DNA from: Phycisphaerae bacterium
Lineage (GTDB): Bacteria > Planctomycetota > Phycisphaerae > Sedimentisphaerales > Anaerobacaceae
Assembly (NCBI GenBank): GCA_017993835.1
Contig: JAGOLX010000062.1
Location: 1-33,097, forward strand
DNA: 33,097 nt
Direction of reading: 5' to 3'
In this document: one piece after another, positions 23,519-30,765 of the stretch
Layout of the letters: each line of letters begins with the position of its first letter
Numbering within the stretch: the first letter of the stretch is position 1
Notes under the pieces: model-generated
What the model was told of the DNA's origin: nothing
The model's input: only the letters and a program-made list of their open reading frames with translations
Database searches by the model: none
Translations under genes and position numbers: made by a program

Positions 23519-25858
23519 TCATTGGGACGTCTTCAGGATCGCGCAACCGAAGATGCCGCCGGCGGTCATGCCGGGATGGGCCTGGAACTTCACGGTCACG
23601 CCGGTCTTGTTCTCGATGAGGTTCCTGGGCAGCGGATAGGTCTCGTCATAGAACACGCCGGGCTTGTTGTTCTCCAGCTTCTTCGTGACGATCTTGACGT
23701 CGTCCACGAGGATGTCGAACTCGCGCCCGCCGGCATCGCTGCCCCAATAGGCGATGCGAAGCTCCTGCGGAACCTCCGCGAGCACCTTGAGCGTGTAGGA
23801 GAACCAGCCGCCTTCGCTGGCGTGACGCCACGCCCGCCCGAAGTGGAGGCCGGAGGCGGTCCGCTCGCCCTTCATCGCGTGGGCGGGCTCGGATCGCGGA
23901 TCGCCGATGGCGACCTCATCCACCGTCCGAAGCTTCAGATCGCGCTGGACCTTCTGCTCCGCGAGGAATTGCTCGTGCTCGGGACTGCCCTTGCGGAAGA
24001 CCCGCCAATACACTGCGTATCGCTCGCCAAAGAGCTGATGGTACGGCACGAGCGTGATGTTCTTCTCGAGCCCGACCGTGCGGAACGCCGGCGGGTTGTC
24101 GGAGACCATCTCGATGCACGTCGTGAGGTCGTCGCTGTCGGCCAGCAGGACCGGCGCCTCGGCGATCCGATCTCGCGGGAACTGGTACCATTGGTCCTTG
24201 AGGTAAACCACGTCGTCGGTGAGTCCCTGGCTGCCCAGCTTGCCGGCCAGGACGAGTGGGCCGTACATGAAGGCGACCACCGTCTTGTCGTCGGGCATCG
24301 GCGCGACGCCCAGGCTCATGGGCATCGGGATGTCGAGCCGGTCGCCATCGGCCCACGTCCTTCGGATGGCCATGTAGCTCGAAGGCCGGGCCACGGCGGA
24401 AAATGGCTTGCCATTCAATTTCACTATGACGCCCTGCCTGGCCCAAGCCGGGAGGCGGACGCGAAGCACGAAGTCCTTGGGCCGCTTCGTGTGGATCGTC
24501 AGCGACGTGGCCGGCTCGTCGGGCCATCGCGTCTCCTGGCGAATGCGGACGCCCTTGTCGGCCCAGTTCAGCTCCGACGCGATGAACAGGTTCACGAAGA
24601 CCCCGTCCTCGTCGTGATAGTAAATCGTGTCGCCGTACTTGGCGTGGTTCTCCATCCCGGTCCCGGTGCAGCACCAGAAGCACTCGGTCGGCAGGTTGTA
24701 GGTCTTCCATCGCCCGGACGCCAGCGGGACGAAGTACATCATCATGCCGGTCTTTGGGTCCTGCGTGCTCAAGATGCTGTTGAACAGGGCCCGTTCATAA
24801 TAGTCCATGTACTCGGCCTTCGGCTCCCAGGAGAACAGATGCCGCGTGAGTTTGAGCATATTGTAGGTGCAGCAGGTTTCCTGCGTGTGGTCGCCGAGCT
24901 CCGTGGCCAGTTTGTTTGGATCGGTCCGCCAGTGCTCGTCGTTGCTCGTGCCGGCGGTGCAATAGCAGCGATGCCTGACGACCTGATGCCAGAAGTACTC
25001 AGCAATCCAACGGTCCCGGGCGTCGCCCGCCATTTCATATTGCCTTGCGGTCCCGATGACGTTCGGAATGAATGAGTTGACATGCTGACCCTTGAGCTGG
25101 TCCTGTCCGGCCGCAAGGGGCTCGACGTACGTCCGCTGCACGAAACGCCGGGACAGGGCCAGGTGGTCCGGGTTGCCCGTGATCGTGTAGAGATTGGCGA
25201 GCGCCTCGTTCATGCCCCCCTGCTCGGTGCTGTTGAGCATTTGCTGCATCTGCTCTTCGGAGAGCTTGTCGCAGCGGCCCTTGCACCAGCGGGCCATGCC
25301 TTCGAGAATCTCCAGTGCCTGCCGATTGCCGCAGTACTCGTACGAATCGAGCAGCCCGGCCAGAATCTTGTGCAGCGTGTAGTATGGCGCCCACACCTGT
25401 TGACGGGCCTCCACGCGGTCGATGAACGACTCGGGATAGGCACTGAGATAGCCGCTGGCGCCGAGGGCCTTCTGGCACTTCGCAAGTTCCGCGACGATCC
25501 CATCGATCCGTGTCTTGAACTGCTCGTCGCCCGTGCTGGCGTACATCATGGCGCACGCGGAGAGATAGTGTCCCATGGTATGTCCGCGAAGCTCAGAACC
25601 TTCCCACCCGCCATAAGACCGCCCCGGCGCGGGCAGGCCCGCGGTGGCTCGGAATTCGTACAGCAGCCGGTCCGGCTCCAGCGACAGCAGGTACTGTCGG
25701 TCTCGTTCCATTGTCTCCTTGAACGGCCCATCGAGCAGACGAACATCCCGTAACGAGAACGCCCGAGCCTTCAATGGAACAACAGGTTGAGTTCCGCTCG
25801 CCGGCAAGTTCCACGCCACGACAGCAAGACACATAAACAACGGACTCAAGCGTCTCAT
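23519..25858 (-). CDS. GH146/GH127-type beta-L-arabinofuranosidase
   Basis: This is a 779-residue protein. The start at 25858 is fixed by GGGAGGT (25864-25870) and the signal peptide MRRLSPLFMCLAVVAWNLPASG; an ATG nine codons earlier lacks both. DUF1680 spans about 35-560, with YGGWEGSELRGHTMGHYLSA typical of GH146 enzymes such as BT0349. The zinc and nucleophile residues are present as E327-T-C329-C330 and C396-C397 (FWCCTGTGMENHAKYG). A C-terminal beta domain (about 600-775) follows. Family members release beta-L-arabinofuranose from plant glycans by a Cys nucleophile. It complements the alpha-specific GH51 70 nt upstream in the transcript. The substrate is inferred from family. Confidence 0.88.
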   Translation of the reverse strand: MRRLSPLFMCLAVVAWNLPASGTQPVVPLKARAFSLRDVRLLDGPFKETMERDRQYLLSLEPDRLLYEFRATAGLPAPGRSYGGWEGSELRGHTMGHYLSACAMMYASTGDEQFKTRIDGIVAELAKCQKALGASGYLSAYPESFIDRVEARQQVWAPYYTLHKILAGLLDSYEYCGNRQALEILEGMARWCKGRCDKLSEEQMQQMLNSTEQGGMNEALANLYTITGNPDHLALSRRFVQRTYVEPLAAGQDQLKGQHVNSFIPNVIGTARQYEMAGDARDRWIAEYFWHQVVRHRCYCTAGTSNDEHWRTDPNKLATELGDHTQETCCTYNMLKLTRHLFSWEPKAEYMDYYERALFNSILSTQDPKTGMMMYFVPLASGRWKTYNLPTECFWCCTGTGMENHAKYGDTIYYHDEDGVFVNLFIASELNWADKGVRIRQETRWPDEPATSLTIHTKRPKDFVLRVRLPAWARQGVIVKLNGKPFSAVARPSSYMAIRRTWADGDRLDIPMPMSLGVAPMPDDKTVVAFMYGPLVLAGKLGSQGLTDDVVYLKDQWYQFPRDRIAEAPVLLADSDDLTTCIEMVSDNPPAFRTVGLEKNITLVPYHQLFGERYAVYWRVFRKGSPEHEQFLAEQKVQRDLKLRTVDEVAIGDPRSEPAHAMKGERTASGLHFGRAWRHASEGGWFSYTLKVLAEVPQELRIAYWGSDAGGREFDILVDDVKIVTKKLENNKPGVFYDETYPLPRNLIENKTGVTVKFQAHPGMTAGGIFGCAILKTSQ

Positions 25859-25863
25859 AGCCG

Positions 25864-25870
25864 ACCTCCC
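25864..25870 (-). promoter_or_regulatory. Ribosome binding site that sets the GH146 start
   Basis: GGGAGGT on the minus strand lies 5 nt before ATG 25858 and excludes the upstream ATG at 25885 as the main start. Confidence 0.75.
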
Positions 25871-25908
25871 GCCTACAGAAGGCACTCACTACCATGCGAC
25901 AGCGGTAG

Positions 25909-25925
25909 GGTGTGCTATGCACACC
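25909..25925. promoter_or_regulatory. Perfect palindrome between GH51 and GH146, operator or hairpin
   Basis: GGTGTGC and GCACACC form a perfect 7-bp inverted repeat around TAT, flanked by AGCGG and CGCT that could lengthen the dyad. It starts 3 nt after the GH51 stop and lies about 50 nt before the GH146 start. There is no T-run, so an operator or processing hairpin is as likely as a terminator. Confidence 0.45.
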
Positions 25926-25928
25926 GCT

Positions 25929-28313
25929 TCACTTCGCAGTTGTCACGACAATCACTCCCGCAGACAGAGCCGACATCTCCGCCAGGACCTTGCCGCCGTC
26001 GACTCGCACCGCGAGCTTCTCCGCCTTCACGCGGCTCGGCTCCGCCAGCGTGTTCCTCGCGTCCAGACCGCCCGGTGCCACGACCTGCGCCGTCGCGGAC
26101 ACACTCGTCGGCACGGCAAGCTCCAGGTCAACCTTCTCACCTTTCGGATTGACCACCTTCACGATGATCGCACCGTCCGCAGGCCGGCGGGTGGCCGAGA
26201 CGTTCAGCGGGCCGGACTCGCCCAAGATCCCGATCCGCTCGGGAGCGTAGTGGTCCCGCCAGAGTTTCATCACGACATAGTTCGGCGCGGGGAACCACGA
26301 CGACTGATCGAAATTGATGAAGGCGTTGTCCCAGGCAGTGGCGGAGACGTGTCTCAGAAACAGGGCCGGACCGCCGATCTCCAGGATGTCGCCGCACCGC
26401 TCGAAGGCGTTGAGCAGGCCGCCGCAATACAGGCCCGTCCGCCAGTCGGTGCTCTGCGCATTCCACTCGGAGACGTAGATCTTCAGATTGGGATTGGCCG
26501 ACTTGGCGATGAGATCGCCGATCTCGCGGAAGAAGGTCTCATACCGGCGCGGGCCCTCGGCGAATTGGCCCGGGTCCTCATAGTGGTGGATGCTGAGGTA
26601 GTCCAACACGCCCGCACATCGCTCGATGATCGTGCGGTTGTACGGCATTCCCTCGCGGCTGTCGCGTCCCATGCCGCCGCTGCCGCAGGCCGCCAGTTTG
26701 ATCGAGGGATCGACCTTCTTCATCAGCGGCGCGATCCTGAGCACCAGCTCCGCGTACCGTGTCGCAGGCGTGTGCCAGGTCTCGTTGTCGATCTCCCAGT
26801 ACTTCACGTGATACGGCTCGAGGTGGCCGTTGGCGGCGCGGACCTTGCCCCACTTGGAGTCCGCGGGCCCGTTACAGTACTCGATCCAGTCGAGCACATC
26901 CTGCGTGTAGTCGTGCGTCTCGGAATCGTTGTTCCAGGACGCGAAACCGACGTTGACGACAATCAAAGGTTCGGCCCCCACGCGCCGGCACATCTCGATG
27001 AACTCGTCCGTGCCGAAGTTGTACACATCCAGATCGTCCCAGATCTCGCGCGGATGGGGCAATCGCTTGTACTGCGGCCCGATCCCCTGCTTCCACTGAT
27101 ACGACGACGCGAAGCACCCGCCGGGCCAGCGAATCACCGGAGGCCGAAGGTCCGCGACCGCCTGCAGCAGGTCGGGACGGAAGCCGCCTTCCTGTGCCCA
27201 GCTCTTGGGCATCATGCTCACCTGGTCGATCCAGATCTCGCCCTTGCCCAGCGGGCCGACATTCAGCTTCGCATTGGCGCTGGACCAGTCCGGCTTGAGC
27301 GAGAACTTGAACTCCTGCCATTGCGACGAGGGGGCCGCGAGCGTCTGCGAGGTTCTCTTGCCTTCGTTGTCCTTGAGCTGAACCAGCAAACCCCTCGGCG
27401 CGGCGCCGCGGACCCACATCGAGCCCTCGTATGCCTCGCCGGCCCGGACACACAGATCCGCCTGCTGCAATCCACCGCCGCCCTCGGAGTCGACAACAAT
27501 TCTCTGAGAGGCGGCGCCATTCAGGGCATTCACGCGGTCGATGTACACCTTGGCCTCGCCAACCGCCGTCCAGAACATCGCCGCGTTCTGCGACGTCAGA
27601 CGCTGCGGGAGTCCCTCATGGAGGACCTTCCCGTCGAGACTCGTCACCTTCAAATTGCGAAACGCGGCCTGGGTCGCCCAGGTGCCGATGCCGACGCTGC
27701 CCCACAGGTGCGCTCGCTGGTCGTCCGTGAAGTCAATGATCCGCTCATCGCCCAGCCAGATTTGGAAACGCGGCCCCTCGCAGCGAACCTTGATCGTATA
27801 CCATTTGTCTGTCACGATCCGCCCTTGGGCTTGCGGCCCCACGATGCCCCAGCGGCTCTGATTCGCCGACCCGCGCTCGATGGCGTGGTGATCGTTGCTC
27901 CAGCCACCCAGGTTGGCCCAGTAGAAGTCCTTCTCGTTCTGGACGCGGAACAGGATCAGAAAGCCCTCCTGGCCCGCGTTCTTCTTCGCTTCCAGCGTGT
28001 ACTCGTAGTCTTTCCAGCCCGGGTCGCCGAACGTCAATCGGACGTTCGTGCCCATCCCCTCCTGGACGACCGCGCCGTCCTGGACCGTCCACTGCCCAGA
28101 TGCGCTCTGCTCGAAGCTGCGATTCCAGATCAGATCGCCCCACAGACCGCCGTTGCAGGAGTGGTAGATGTGCTCGAGGAAATGCCCGTACACTTTCTCA
28201 TCGACCTTGTTGACCACGGTCCCGGGATCGACCGTCAGACGAACCGTCTGCTGGGCCGAAGCCGAGATCGACAACATCACAATCGCCATCACTGATACTG
28301 TCACGTTCTTCAT
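25929..28313 (-). CDS. GH51 alpha-L-arabinofuranosidase
   Basis: This is a 794-residue protein. The true start is ATG 28313: GGAGGT (28322-28327) lies 8 nt upstream and a signal peptide follows (MKNVTVSVMAIVMLSISASAQQ). The reading frame stays open a further 60 codons upstream only because it crosses a palindromic repeat. An N-terminal region holds YGHFLEHIYHSCNGGLWGDLIWNRSFE and an inserted concanavalin-like part (about 70-250). The barrel has WPGGCFASSYQWKQGIGP, acid/base Glu511 in EIDNETW and nucleophile Glu616 in SEWNAQ. A C-terminal beta domain closes it. GH51 enzymes release terminal alpha-L-arabinofuranose from arabinan and arabinoxylan. It directly follows the xylR-like gene in the operon. 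Confidence 0.92.
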   Translation of the reverse strand: MKNVTVSVMAIVMLSISASAQQTVRLTVDPGTVVNKVDEKVYGHFLEHIYHSCNGGLWGDLIWNRSFEQSASGQWTVQDGAVVQEGMGTNVRLTFGDPGWKDYEYTLEAKKNAGQEGFLILFRVQNEKDFYWANLGGWSNDHHAIERGSANQSRWGIVGPQAQGRIVTDKWYTIKVRCEGPRFQIWLGDERIIDFTDDQRAHLWGSVGIGTWATQAAFRNLKVTSLDGKVLHEGLPQRLTSQNAAMFWTAVGEAKVYIDRVNALNGAASQRIVVDSEGGGGLQQADLCVRAGEAYEGSMWVRGAAPRGLLVQLKDNEGKRTSQTLAAPSSQWQEFKFSLKPDWSSANAKLNVGPLGKGEIWIDQVSMMPKSWAQEGGFRPDLLQAVADLRPPVIRWPGGCFASSYQWKQGIGPQYKRLPHPREIWDDLDVYNFGTDEFIEMCRRVGAEPLIVVNVGFASWNNDSETHDYTQDVLDWIEYCNGPADSKWGKVRAANGHLEPYHVKYWEIDNETWHTPATRYAELVLRIAPLMKKVDPSIKLAACGSGGMGRDSREGMPYNRTIIERCAGVLDYLSIHHYEDPGQFAEGPRRYETFFREIGDLIAKSANPNLKIYVSEWNAQSTDWRTGLYCGGLLNAFERCGDILEIGGPALFLRHVSATAWDNAFINFDQSSWFPAPNYVVMKLWRDHYAPERIGILGESGPLNVSATRRPADGAIIVKVVNPKGEKVDLELAVPTSVSATAQVVAPGGLDARNTLAEPSRVKAEKLAVRVDGGKVLAEMSALSAGVIVVTTAK

Positions 28314-28321
28314 GCGCCAAA

Positions 28322-28327
28322 ACCTCC
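28322..28327 (-). promoter_or_regulatory. Ribosome binding site that sets the GH51 start
   Basis: GGAGGT on the minus strand lies 8 nt before ATG 28313. It proves that the open frame further upstream, through the repeat, is not coding. Confidence 0.8.
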
Positions 28328-28334
28328 ATTGGGC

Positions 28335-28471
28335 AAAAATCCGAAATCCGAAACAAGCACGAATGACCGAAATCCCAAATTCAAAACGGATCGCCCGACG
28401 TGGCGCCATTGTTTTGGTCATTCGAATTTCGGTCCTTCGGATTTGTTTCGGATTTCGATATTCGTATTTCG
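28335..28471. repeat. Long imperfect palindrome, CCGAAATCCGAAACAA family, copy 1
   Basis: The left arm (28335-28387) holds ATCCGAAATCCGAAACAA and GAATGACCGAAAT. The right arm (28411-28471), read on the minus strand, holds ATCGAAATCCGAAACAAATC, then GGACCGAAATTC and GAATGACC. The arms match over some 50 nt with gaps, around a GC-rich centre. It starts 9 nt after the xylR stop and ends before the GH51 ribosome binding site. It is more AT-rich than its surroundings. A related copy is at 30605-30763. Confidence 0.8.
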
Positions 28472-28479
28472 TGCTTTCT

Positions 28480-29697
28480 TTATCGCGGTGCATGCTTCTT
28501 GCGGTAATCCCGCAGGCTCATCCCCGTCTCTTTGCGGAAATAGCGGGCAATGTGCTCGACGCCGTCGAAGCCCGCGTGCAGTGCGATCTCCGTGATGTTC
28601 ATGTCCGTCCCGATGAGCAGTTGCACGATGTTGTTCACGCGGACCCGACGAATCTCCTGGTGCACCGAACGGCGCACGATCGACTTGAACCGCTTCTCCA
28701 GCACGCGCCGGGACACGTTCGTCGCCTCCACCACGTCGTCCACCTGGATCAACCGGTTCGGATTGCGGCGAATGAACTGCAACGCCGCGGACACGTCCGG
28801 ATCGCTCATCGCCAGCACGTCCGTCGACATCCGCGTCACGATGTGCGTCGGACTGACCGGGATCGCCTGGCCCGCCATAGGTTCGCCCTTCATCATACGG
28901 TCCAACAGACGGGCCGCCTCGTAACCGGCCCCTTCCGTGTTCAGCGAAATGCTCGAAATGGGCGGGTCCGCCAGGTCGCAGACCAGCACGTCATTGTCCA
29001 CGCCCAGCACCGCCACCTGGTCGGGCACTTCGCAACCCGTCAGCTTGCAGGCCTCAACCACCTGGAGGGCCCGGTCGTCGTTGCAGCACATCACCGCGAC
29101 GGGTTTGGGCAGCGACCGCAGCCAGTCGGCGATCAGGTTCTGCTCGTTCCGGTCGTTCCTCGGCGGCCCGCCCTCGGGCGTCACAGGACGGTGGTACACG
29201 CTGACCTCGAAGCCCGCCTGGGCCAGTCGCTGAGCGAAATGATCGCCGCGCCCGCGAGACCAGGCGAAATCGTTCAATCCGCAATAGGCGAAGTGCTGGA
29301 ACCCGCGGTCCAGGAAGTGCTCGGCCGCCATGGCGCCGATGGCGTGGCTGTCCGTGATGATCGCGGGAAAGGGCGCATAGCTCTCTTTGTTGTGCTGCGC
29401 AAAGACCACGGGGATGCCCGAATGGGCCAGACCCTCGACCACGCCCACATCGCGAACGATGGCGCCGTTGATCTTGAGGTGCTTCCACTCCGGCAGCGAC
29501 GAATCCAGCGCCCCGGGCCAGCGATACACCCGCCAGGGCCCATGCAGTCTGGAGTACTTGGCGATCCCGTGCAGCAGACCGCGCCCGAACTCCCGTGCGG
29601 TCTCCACGAACAACAGCACGGAGGGCGTCTCCGCGGGATGGGACGATTTCGACCGTTTTTCCACAATCTCATCGACCATACTGTACGCCTTATCCAC
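28480..29697 (-). CDS. xylR: XylR-type transcriptional regulator (periplasmic-binding-like sensor plus AraC HTH)
   Basis: This 405-residue protein begins at GTG 29697 behind a strong AGAGGAG (ctcctc at 29704-29709). Residues about 25-290 form a LacI-type sugar-sensing domain (PSVLLFVETAREFGRGLLHGI, AIITDSHAIGAMAAEHFLDRG, VAVLGVDNDVLVCDLADPPISSI). Residues about 300-403 are an AraC-family double helix-turn-helix ending AGFDGVEHIARYFRKETGMSLRDYRK. This fusion is that of E. coli XylR (392 residues). Its place between araD and the GH51 gene suggests it senses arabinose or another pentose and controls this locus. The ligand is inferred. Operators of such proteins are direct repeats, and I could not identify one. 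Confidence 0.9.
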   Translation of the reverse strand: MDKAYSMVDEIVEKRSKSSHPAETPSVLLFVETAREFGRGLLHGIAKYSRLHGPWRVYRWPGALDSSLPEWKHLKINGAIVRDVGVVEGLAHSGIPVVFAQHNKESYAPFPAIITDSHAIGAMAAEHFLDRGFQHFAYCGLNDFAWSRGRGDHFAQRLAQAGFEVSVYHRPVTPEGGPPRNDRNEQNLIADWLRSLPKPVAVMCCNDDRALQVVEACKLTGCEVPDQVAVLGVDNDVLVCDLADPPISSISLNTEGAGYEAARLLDRMMKGEPMAGQAIPVSPTHIVTRMSTDVLAMSDPDVSAALQFIRRNPNRLIQVDDVVEATNVSRRVLEKRFKSIVRRSVHQEIRRVRVNNIVQLLIGTDMNITEIALHAGFDGVEHIARYFRKETGMSLRDYRKKHAPR

Positions 29698-29716
29698 GCA
29701 GTTCTCCTCTACTATT

Positions 29717-29739
29717 GGCCGGGCCGGCTGCGCCCGGCC
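29717..29739 (-). promoter_or_regulatory. GC-rich hairpin in the xylR leader
   Basis: GGCCGGGC (29717-29724) and GCCCGGCC (29732-29739) form an 8-bp perfect stem with a 7-nt loop, ending 7 nt upstream of the xylR ribosome binding site. On the transcript it could limit read-through or affect ribosome loading. No T-run follows. Confidence 0.4.
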
Positions 29740-29754
29740 CTCACAGACTTCTTG

Positions 29755-29876
29755 CCACAGAGAGTAGATGATGTTTGATTTGGGATGGTTGATTGTTGAT
29801 TTCAGAAACGCGGCACTGTCCGCTCTTCAATCAAAAATCACACATCAACAATCACACTTCTCTGTGCCCTCTGTGG
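29755..29876. repeat. Long imperfect palindrome with CCACAGAG ends, between araD and xylR
   Basis: The arms begin CCACAGAG (29755) and end CTCTGTGG (29876). Inside them lie repeated TTGATT/GATTGTTGAT words on the left and their complements (ATCAACAATC, AATCAAAAATCA) on the right. The two arms align over about 50 nt with mismatches. The element starts 22 nt past the araD stop at 29898 and is clearly AT-richer than the genes. It belongs to a different sequence family from the repeats at 28335 and 30605. Confidence 0.72.
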
Positions 29877-29897
29877 CCATGTCTTCTTAGTCTTGCC

Positions 29898-30587
29898 TCA
29901 TCCTTGGCCGTAGTAGGCTCCCTTGCCGTGTTTTCTCAAGTAGTGGCGGTCCAGCAATGCCTGGCCGATCGGCGGCTGCTGCGGGTTCACCAGGATCGTG
30001 CCGAACGCCATCTTCGCCACCTGTTCCAGGACCACCGCATTCTCGACTGCCTTGTCCGGCGTGGCGCCCCACGTGAACGGACCGTGGTTGGCGACGAGCA
30101 CCGCAGGGATCTGCATCGGATCGGCGCCCGCGAATCGCCGGATGATGACCTTGCCCGTGTTCTCCTCGTAGGGACCCGCCACCTCTTCATCGGTCATCGG
30201 ATTGGTCACGGGGACCGGGCCGTAGAAGCCGTCCGCGTGGGTCGTGCCGAAGCACGGAATGGCACGCCGGGCCTGCGCCCACATCGTCGCGTACATCGAG
30301 TGCGTGTGGCAGATTCCGCCCACCTTCTCGAAGCTCTTGTACAGTTCGACATGCGTCGGCGTGTCGGACGAGGGCTTCAGCTTGCCTTCGACGACCCGCC
30401 CGTCGAGGTCCACGAGCACGATGTCCTCCGGACGCATGTCCTCGTAGCGCACGCCGCTGGGCTTGATTGCCACGATGCCCGCCGCACGGTCGATGGCACT
30501 GACGTTGCCCCAGGTCAGGACGACCAGGCCATGTCGCTGCAGATCCAGGTTCGACTCGTACACCCGTTCTTTGATGCCGTCATGCAT
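29898..30587 (-). CDS. araD: L-ribulose-5-phosphate 4-epimerase
   Basis: This 229-residue class II aldolase-fold protein is close in length to E. coli AraD (231). Zinc ligands His94 and His96 (GICHTHSMYAT) and His168 (VANHGPF) are present, as is Asp75 (SSDTPTH), matching E. coli H95, H97, H171 and D76. GNVSAID and KPSGVRYEDM bind the phosphate. It converts L-ribulose 5-phosphate to D-xylulose 5-phosphate, the last step of arabinose entry into the pentose phosphate pathway. AGGGG lies 6-7 nt before the ATG. It is cytoplasmic. It follows araB in the operon after a 178-nt spacer that holds a palindromic repeat. Confidence 0.95.
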   Translation of the reverse strand: MHDGIKERVYESNLDLQRHGLVVLTWGNVSAIDRAAGIVAIKPSGVRYEDMRPEDIVLVDLDGRVVEGKLKPSSDTPTHVELYKSFEKVGGICHTHSMYATMWAQARRAIPCFGTTHADGFYGPVPVTNPMTDEEVAGPYEENTGKVIIRRFAGADPMQIPAVLVANHGPFTWGATPDKAVENAVVLEQVAKMAFGTILVNPQQPPIGQALLDRHYLRKHGKGAYYGQG

Positions 30588-30604
30588 TGCTGCCCCTTAT
30601 GGCC

Positions 30605-30763
30605 TCGAATCCGAAATCCGAATGCCGAAATCCGAAACAAATCCAAAGGGCCGAAATTCAAATGACAGAAACGCTGACGCCGCATCGGATGACCCGTTTT
30701 GGATTTCGAGCTTCGGTCATTCGTGCTTGTTTCAGAACTTCGAGTTTCGAATTTCGGATTTTC
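30605..30763. repeat. Long imperfect palindrome, CCGAAATCCGAAACAA family, copy 2
   Basis: The left arm (30605-30672) holds CCGAAATCCGAATG, then CCGAAATCCGAAACAAATCC and CCGAAATTCAAATGAC. The right arm, read on the minus strand, holds ATCCGAAATTCGAAACTCG, GAAACAAGCACGAATGACCG and CGAAATCC. It begins 2 nt after the araB stop and ends 17 nt before the araD start. Words shared with the 28335-28471 element include GAAACAAGCACGAATGACCG, so the two are copies of one repeat family. Confidence 0.8.
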
Positions 30764-30765
30764 TT

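Noticed and set aside
25917-28295. 792-codon open frame on the plus strand opposite the GH51 gene
   Set aside because: It is the antisense shadow of a GH51 enzyme with both catalytic glutamates; no motif or plausible start signal is seen.
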